DNA of 18,682 bases, from positions 1 through 18,682 of the forward strand of contig JBJFCE010000015.1 of the NCBI GenBank assembly GCA_051888775.1. Direction: 5' to 3'. Of the stretch, positions 15,499-18,682 are shown in pieces; positions within the stretch are counted from its first letter, which is position 1, and the number at the start of each line of letters is the position of its first letter. This stretch comes from JBJFCE01 sp051888775 (lineage in GTDB: Bacteria; Bacillota; Clostridia; Lachnospirales; Lachnospiraceae). Both the position numbers and the translations under genes were made by a program. Below the pieces are notes generated by a model that was not told the DNA's origin, did no database searches, and was given only the letters and a program-made list of their open reading frames with translations.

Positions 15499-16878
15499 AT
15501 GAAAACCAAAAAGATGACAAGACTGACTATCATCATGATTTTGATCAGCTTTATTTTTACAACAGTGATATCGGTCAGTTCCCTGAATAAAGTGATCAAT
15601 GACAACACGGAGGATGTGACTACGATTCTGGCGGCACGCATCTACGATACGATCAACAGCGAACTGTCAAATCCAATCATGGTTGCGCGCACAATGGCAA
15701 ATGACAGCTTCCTTATCAGATTGCTGCAGCAGGAGTCGTCTGTTTCGGAAGAGGAGATGCTCGCAGAACTTACGGAATATCTGGATATGATAAAAAATGA
15801 GCTGGGCTATAACACGGCATTTGTTGTCTCGGACAGCAGTAAAAAATATTATACATACGAAGGGCTGAACAAGATCATATCGCCGGAAGACGGAGGACAC
15901 GATGTCTGGTATTCCATCTTTCTGGACGGCGGTAAAAATTATGATTTTGACGTTGACACTGATGAGGTCAATGCTGACAGCTGGACAATTTTTGTAAACT
16001 GTAGGATAGAGGACGAGAACAGAAATCTGCTCGGAGTATGCGGCGTGGGTGTTGTCATGACGGATATTCAGGAGATCTTGCAGGGTTTTGAACAGCAGTA
16101 TGACGTAAAGGTAAATCTGGTCAATCGTGACGGACTCGTGCAGGTTGATACGAATTCCGTGAATATTGAAAATGCAGTTCTTGAGGAAGTCCTTGCCAAT
16201 AGCGAAAATCATGAGGGATATGTTTACACGAGGAATGAAAACGGCGGCTATGTGGTAACAAGATATCTGGAGGATTTTGGCTGGTATCTGATCATTCGCA
16301 ATGACGGAACGAATGCAGGCAGAATCTTTTCCGGTATGATCGTAAAGAATATCATGGCCTTTGTGGTAATCCTGGTTCTGCTGCTGATCAGTGTCAGAAT
16401 CCTGTTGGACAGAGAAAAGAAAAAATTGGAGAACAGCGCCATCACCGACAGTTTGACCGGACTTGCAAATCGTGCTTATTTTAAATACAACATAGAGGAA
16501 AATCCGGCTTTTGCCATGAAACTATACAAAACCCTGGCGATATTTGATGTCGATGAGTTTAAAACAATTAACGACACGATGGGACATCTCAAGGGAGATG
16601 AGATCTTAAAAGCGGTTGCGGAACTGGTAAAAGAAGTCGTGAAAGACAAAGGGCAGATCATCCGCTGGGGCGGCGATGAATTCCTGATCTTATTTAAGGG
16701 TGACGAATCGGAAAGCTATCAAATCTGTGAGGAGTTACGCAGAACGGTTGAAGACAACACGGACGTTACTATTTCTGTGGGAATCTGCAGACTGGAGGAC
16801 GACATCGAGAGCTGCTTCCGCAAGGCGGATGAACTGCTTTATAAGGCGAAGGAGAAGGGGAAGAATAAGGTGGTATGA
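15499..16878 (+). CDS. Membrane-bound diguanylate cyclase with dCache sensor
   Basis: Expected to make cyclic di-GMP from two GTP in response to an external signal. The 459-aa protein has TM1 at about 8-28, an extracellular sensor of ~245 residues (36-278) with features of dCache_1 domains (DVWYSIFLDGG, DVDTDE, WTIFVNCRI, LLGVCGVGV), TM2 about 281-302, then a GGDEF domain. The active-site motif RWGGDEF is at 389-395 and the metal-binding FDVDEFKTIND at 349-359, so the enzyme looks active. The allosteric RxxD I-site expected five residues before GGDEF is replaced by KDKG, so product feedback at that site is probably absent. AAAGG lies 10 nt before the start. It seems to be a single-gene unit. 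Confidence 0.93.
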   Translation: MKTKKMTRLTIIMILISFIFTTVISVSSLNKVINDNTEDVTTILAARIYDTINSELSNPIMVARTMANDSFLIRLLQQESSVSEEEMLAELTEYLDMIKNELGYNTAFVVSDSSKKYYTYEGLNKIISPEDGGHDVWYSIFLDGGKNYDFDVDTDEVNADSWTIFVNCRIEDENRNLLGVCGVGVVMTDIQEILQGFEQQYDVKVNLVNRDGLVQVDTNSVNIENAVLEEVLANSENHEGYVYTRNENGGYVVTRYLEDFGWYLIIRNDGTNAGRIFSGMIVKNIMAFVVILVLLLISVRILLDREKKKLENSAITDSLTGLANRAYFKYNIEENPAFAMKLYKTLAIFDVDEFKTINDTMGHLKGDEILKAVAELVKEVVKDKGQIIRWGGDEFLILFKGDESESYQICEELRRTVEDNTDVTISVGICRLEDDIESCFRKADELLYKAKEKGKNKVV

Positions 16879-17198
16879 GATTTTAGAAAAGGAAAGCGGT
16901 TTTGCGTTGGTGAAGTATAAGAGGTTATAAAAGAACTTTGTGAAATGCTTGAAAATATATGGGAATATAAAGTAAGGGGATACATATAAGGGATCTGGAT
17001 ATATGATAAAATGTTGTTTATATGACACGGCAGGAAGTTGCTATTCTGGAAAAAGGTAGGGAAATCGAGGATTGCGGGAGTTTGAAGAGGGATTTTTATA
17101 CCGGATTTATACCAAAGTTTTGAGGTTTGGGCTGTGACATGGTGATTGTAATTAAAGGCATTTGGAAACACTATTAATGCACTACATAAAACTAATAA
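16879..17198. other. Intergenic stretch without a convincing gene
   Basis: About 320 nt with stops in all frames. The longest plausible ORF is 33 codons (17022-17123) and lacks a ribosome binding site. A TTTATACC octamer occurs twice (17094-17101 and about 17106-17113). No terminator for the GGDEF gene is evident. Composition becomes AT-rich toward the toxin-antitoxin genes, and this may be the junction of an acquired segment. Confidence 0.5.
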
Positions 17199-17266
17199 GT
17201 GCAAATTTTGCCTCTTCTATTGACGGAAGTGCAAATTTTGCACTAATATATAGTTGGAGGTGCAAA
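17199..17266. promoter_or_regulatory. Three phased operator-like repeats upstream of the HTH-MNT gene
   Basis: GTGCAAATTTTGC occurs at 17199-17211 and again at 17229-17241. The second copy extends to GTGCAAATTTTGCAC (17229-17243), a palindrome with 7-bp arms around one base. A third half-site GTGCAAA is at 17260-17266, between the ribosome binding site and the ATG. Spacings are 30 and 31 bp, close to three helical turns. The likely ligand is the N-terminal HTH of the gene directly downstream. Confidence 0.7.
17220..17249 (+). promoter_or_regulatory. Promoter of the toxin-antitoxin operon
   Basis: TTGACG (17220-17225), 18 nt, TAATAT (17244-17249). The full palindrome at 17229-17243 fills the spacer, so binding there should block polymerase. 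Confidence 0.65.
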
Positions 17267-17267
17267 C

Positions 17268-17741
17268 ATGGTTGATTTAAAGGAATTACGAATTGAGAAA
17301 AAAATGACACAGCAGGAAGTTGCAGATTTGGTTGGAATTTCATTGCGCTCATATAAGTCATATGAAAATGACGAAGAAAAACGGGATACGATAAAGTATA
17401 ACTATATAGTTGAGCAACTATCTAAGATAAATTATATCGATGAAGAAACAGGGATTTTGGAGTTAGAAGACATAGTGCGAAAATGCACCGAAGTATTCGA
17501 GAGATATGAAGTGAGTTTCTGTTATCTCTTTGGCTCTTATGCAAAAGGAAAGGCAACACAAACAAGTGACGTTGATCTCTTGATTTCAGCGAATGTAAAA
17601 GGATTAAAATTTTATGGATTGGTTGAAGAAATACGAACTGCACTTCATAAGAAAGTAGATGTCTTAGATATGAATCAATTAAAGGAAAATATTGAATTAA
17701 CAGAAGAAATATTTAAGGACGGAATAAAAATATATGGATAA
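17268..17741 (+). CDS. HTH-MNT nucleotidyltransferase, antitoxin of a HEPN/MNT pair
   Basis: A 157-aa protein in two parts. Residues 3-55 are an XRE-type helix-turn-helix (MTQQEVADLVGISLRSYKSYE). Residues 68-157 are a minimal nucleotidyltransferase with the GSX10DXD motif (Gly89, Ser90, Asp101, Asp103) and a further acidic site at VDVLD (131-134). In the studied MntA-HepT (type VII) systems the MNT protein neutralises the HEPN toxin by attaching AMP to a tyrosine, so this is the likely antitoxin. The fused HTH would make it its own repressor. GGAGG (17256-17260) is 7 nt before the ATG. The end overlaps the HEPN start by 8 nt. Base composition is clearly more AT-rich than in the genes to the left, which suggests acquisition. 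Confidence 0.9.
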   Translation: MVDLKELRIEKKMTQQEVADLVGISLRSYKSYENDEEKRDTIKYNYIVEQLSKINYIDEETGILELEDIVRKCTEVFERYEVSFCYLFGSYAKGKATQTSDVDLLISANVKGLKFYGLVEEIRTALHKKVDVLDMNQLKENIELTEEIFKDGIKIYG

Positions 17742-18063
17742 TGTAAAGACAGATAGTTACTATATTGAAAAAATTCGAAAGGATTTGGAGTTTATAGTGG
17801 ATCATATGCAAAACGTAGACATAGAAGAATTAAATGCTAATGAGGTATTGCTGGATTCTATGATGTTTCGAATGATTCAGCTTTCAGCAAACGCAAAGAA
17901 ACTGACAGATGAATATAGAATTACTCATGGCGAGATTCCATGGGGAGCTATGTTTGGTCTTAGAAATCGTATTGTGCATGATTATGGAAATGTAGACTTC
18001 AAAGTTGTATATGAAACCTTGAAGTATGATATTCCAGAGTTGTTAGAATTATTAGGGGAATAA
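17734..18063 (+). CDS. HEPN (HepT/DUF86-like) toxin
   Basis: A 109-aa all-helical protein, the likely RNase toxin partner of the MNT protein. The catalytic RX4HXY motif is complete: Arg77, His82, Tyr84 in RNRIVHDYG. In characterised HepT proteins this Tyr is the residue modified by the MNT partner. An N-terminal helix pair (YYIEKIRKDLEFIVDH) and the IPWGAMFGLRN segment before the motif match the family. The 8-nt overlap with the MNT gene implies translational coupling and tight stoichiometry. No independent promoter is seen. Confidence 0.9.
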   Translation: MDNVKTDSYYIEKIRKDLEFIVDHMQNVDIEELNANEVLLDSMMFRMIQLSANAKKLTDEYRITHGEIPWGAMFGLRNRIVHDYGNVDFKVVYETLKYDIPELLELLGE

Positions 18064-18130
18064 ATTTAAAGCATAACTTGAATAACAGAATGATAATTGA
18101 ATTATAAAATAGAATCGAGGAAGGCGCCGT

Positions 18131-18451
18131 ATGTTCCCATTAATCAACAAACGAGAAACCGGAGTTAACCTACGCAGAATCATGGATATGCGTGGAATTA
18201 CACCGAAGGATGTGCAGGAATACCTTGGACTTGGGTGCATGAAGAGTGTGTATCGTTGGACCGATGGAGTTAATATGCCGACCATTGACAATTTGTATGC
18301 ACTTAGCGAGTTGCTCCAAGTTCCTATTGATGCAATCGTGCGCGGAAATAGGACGCCGATTGCACCGGATATCAATGTTAAGACACTTGATTCTCGAGAA
18401 AGAAGACTGTGTGCATATTATGAGAAATTGAATGAGATGCGTGCAGCGTAA
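18131..18451 (+). CDS. Small XRE-family helix-turn-helix regulator
   Basis: A 106-aa probable DNA-binding protein. Residues ~11-65 form a Cro/C1-type HTH: NLRRIMDMRGITPKDVQEYL, then SVYRWTDGVNMPTIDNLYALSELL, and VPIDAIV closing the domain. The C-terminal ~35 residues are charged and may be helical. AGGAAGG lies before the ATG. A TATAAA box at 18103-18108 with TTGAAT 19 nt before it is a weak promoter candidate. It follows the toxin-antitoxin pair by 67 nt and could be part of the same accessory segment. Target unknown. Confidence 0.8.
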   Translation: MFPLINKRETGVNLRRIMDMRGITPKDVQEYLGLGCMKSVYRWTDGVNMPTIDNLYALSELLQVPIDAIVRGNRTPIAPDINVKTLDSRERRLCAYYEKLNEMRAA

Positions 18452-18458
18452 AAAATAT

Positions 18459-18516
18459 TCAAAAGACGATTGCTGCGTGCATAGCACTCCCGCAATCTTT
18501 TGAACTACAGGTTCAA
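18459..18516 (+). promoter_or_regulatory. Two overlapping hairpins in the leader of the last gene
   Basis: TCAAAAGA (18459-18466) pairs with TCTTTTGA (18496-18503), with TTGC/GCAA inside. This may end the XRE transcript, though no T-run follows. TTGAAC (18500-18505) can instead pair with GTTCAA (18511-18516). The two foldings share bases 18500-18503 and exclude each other. Confidence 0.5.
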
Positions 18517-18526
18517 TGACAAATGG

Positions 18527-18581
18527 AAAATCCTCCTTTAGAATAGTCGGTAGAGACAATATTCTAAGGGAGGATTTTTTT
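18527..18581 (+). terminator. Terminator-like hairpin that contains the ribosome binding site
   Basis: A 19-nt arm at 18527-18545 pairs with 18560-18578 over its whole length (one G-U), with a 14-nt loop. The 3' arm carries GGGAGGA (18568-18574), and seven T follow directly (18575-18581) up to the ATG at 18582. The same hairpin could both end transcription and hide the ribosome binding site. Confidence 0.65.
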
Positions 18582-18682
18582 ATGAGTGAGAAGATGTTAG
18601 TAACACAGGCTCTGGATGAGAGAGACTTGTTGGTAAAGAAGATAGCAGACAAGATTGCCAAGGCAAGCTTTGTTGATACCAT
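18582..18682 (+). CDS. Start of an unrecognised gene, cut by the window edge
   Basis: Only the first 33 codons are present. The peptide begins MSEKMLVTQALDERDLLVKK and continues with a charged, probably helical stretch. GGGAGGA lies 7 nt upstream at ideal spacing, which supports the start. The ALDERDLLVKKI pattern recalls the N-terminus of some small coiled-coil proteins, but no family can be named. Its leader is highly structured. Confidence 0.65.
   Translation, partial: MSEKMLVTQALDERDLLVKKIADKIAKASFVDT

Noticed and set aside
17022..17123. 33-codon ORF in the gap before the toxin-antitoxin genes
   Set aside because: No ribosome binding site, no recognisable similarity, and surrounded by stop-rich sequence.

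Overview
The window looks like the chromosome of a motile gut Firmicute, most likely a Lachnospiraceae member of the Roseburia/Agathobacter kind. I infer this from moderate GC, strong AGGAGG-type ribosome binding sites, TTGACA/TATAAT promoters, tRNAs without an encoded CCA, a chemoreceptor, a dCache-type GGDEF protein and a UgpC/MalK-type sugar transporter. No species can be named from sequence alone.

Layout. (1) 84-1010, minus strand: a tyrosine recombinase with all catalytic residues. (2) 1173-1650: a tRNA operon (Phe-GAA, Gly-UCC, Gly-GCC) with a near-consensus promoter and an intrinsic terminator. (3) 1764-11717: a long run of plus-strand genes with short gaps: a YeiH-type membrane protein behind a 27-bp palindrome, a hot-dog thioesterase, oligoendopeptidase F, a methyl-accepting chemotaxis protein, and a complete carbohydrate-type ABC importer (ATPase, two permeases, solute-binding lipoprotein). 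No intrinsic terminator is evident inside this run. (4) 11723-12655: a lipoprotein with two OB-like halves, its own promoter, and a strong hairpin terminator that probably works in both directions. (5) 12690-14168, minus strand: a NUDIX hydrolase coupled to a DUF2971 protein. (6) 14204-14679: the most unusual part. Two diverged copies of a ~192-nt hairpin element lie in opposite orientation, one in the leader of the NUDIX operon and one in the leader of a divergent gene for an unrecognised 182-aa duplicated-domain protein. They keep base pairing through about eleven compensatory double substitutions, and the two divergent promoters overlap in their -35 boxes. (7) 15499-16878: a membrane-bound dCache-GGDEF protein. 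(8) 17199-18451: an AT-rich accessory patch with an HTH-MNT antitoxin / HEPN toxin pair behind phased operator-like repeats, then a small XRE regulator. (9) 18459-18682: a structured leader whose last hairpin is terminator-like and contains the ribosome binding site of a gene that runs off the window.

The peptidase, chemoreceptor and ABC importer suggest sensing and uptake of an external nutrient, but the substrate is not visible. The main candidates for something undescribed are the paired hairpin elements with their shared divergent promoter, and the hairpin leader at the right edge.
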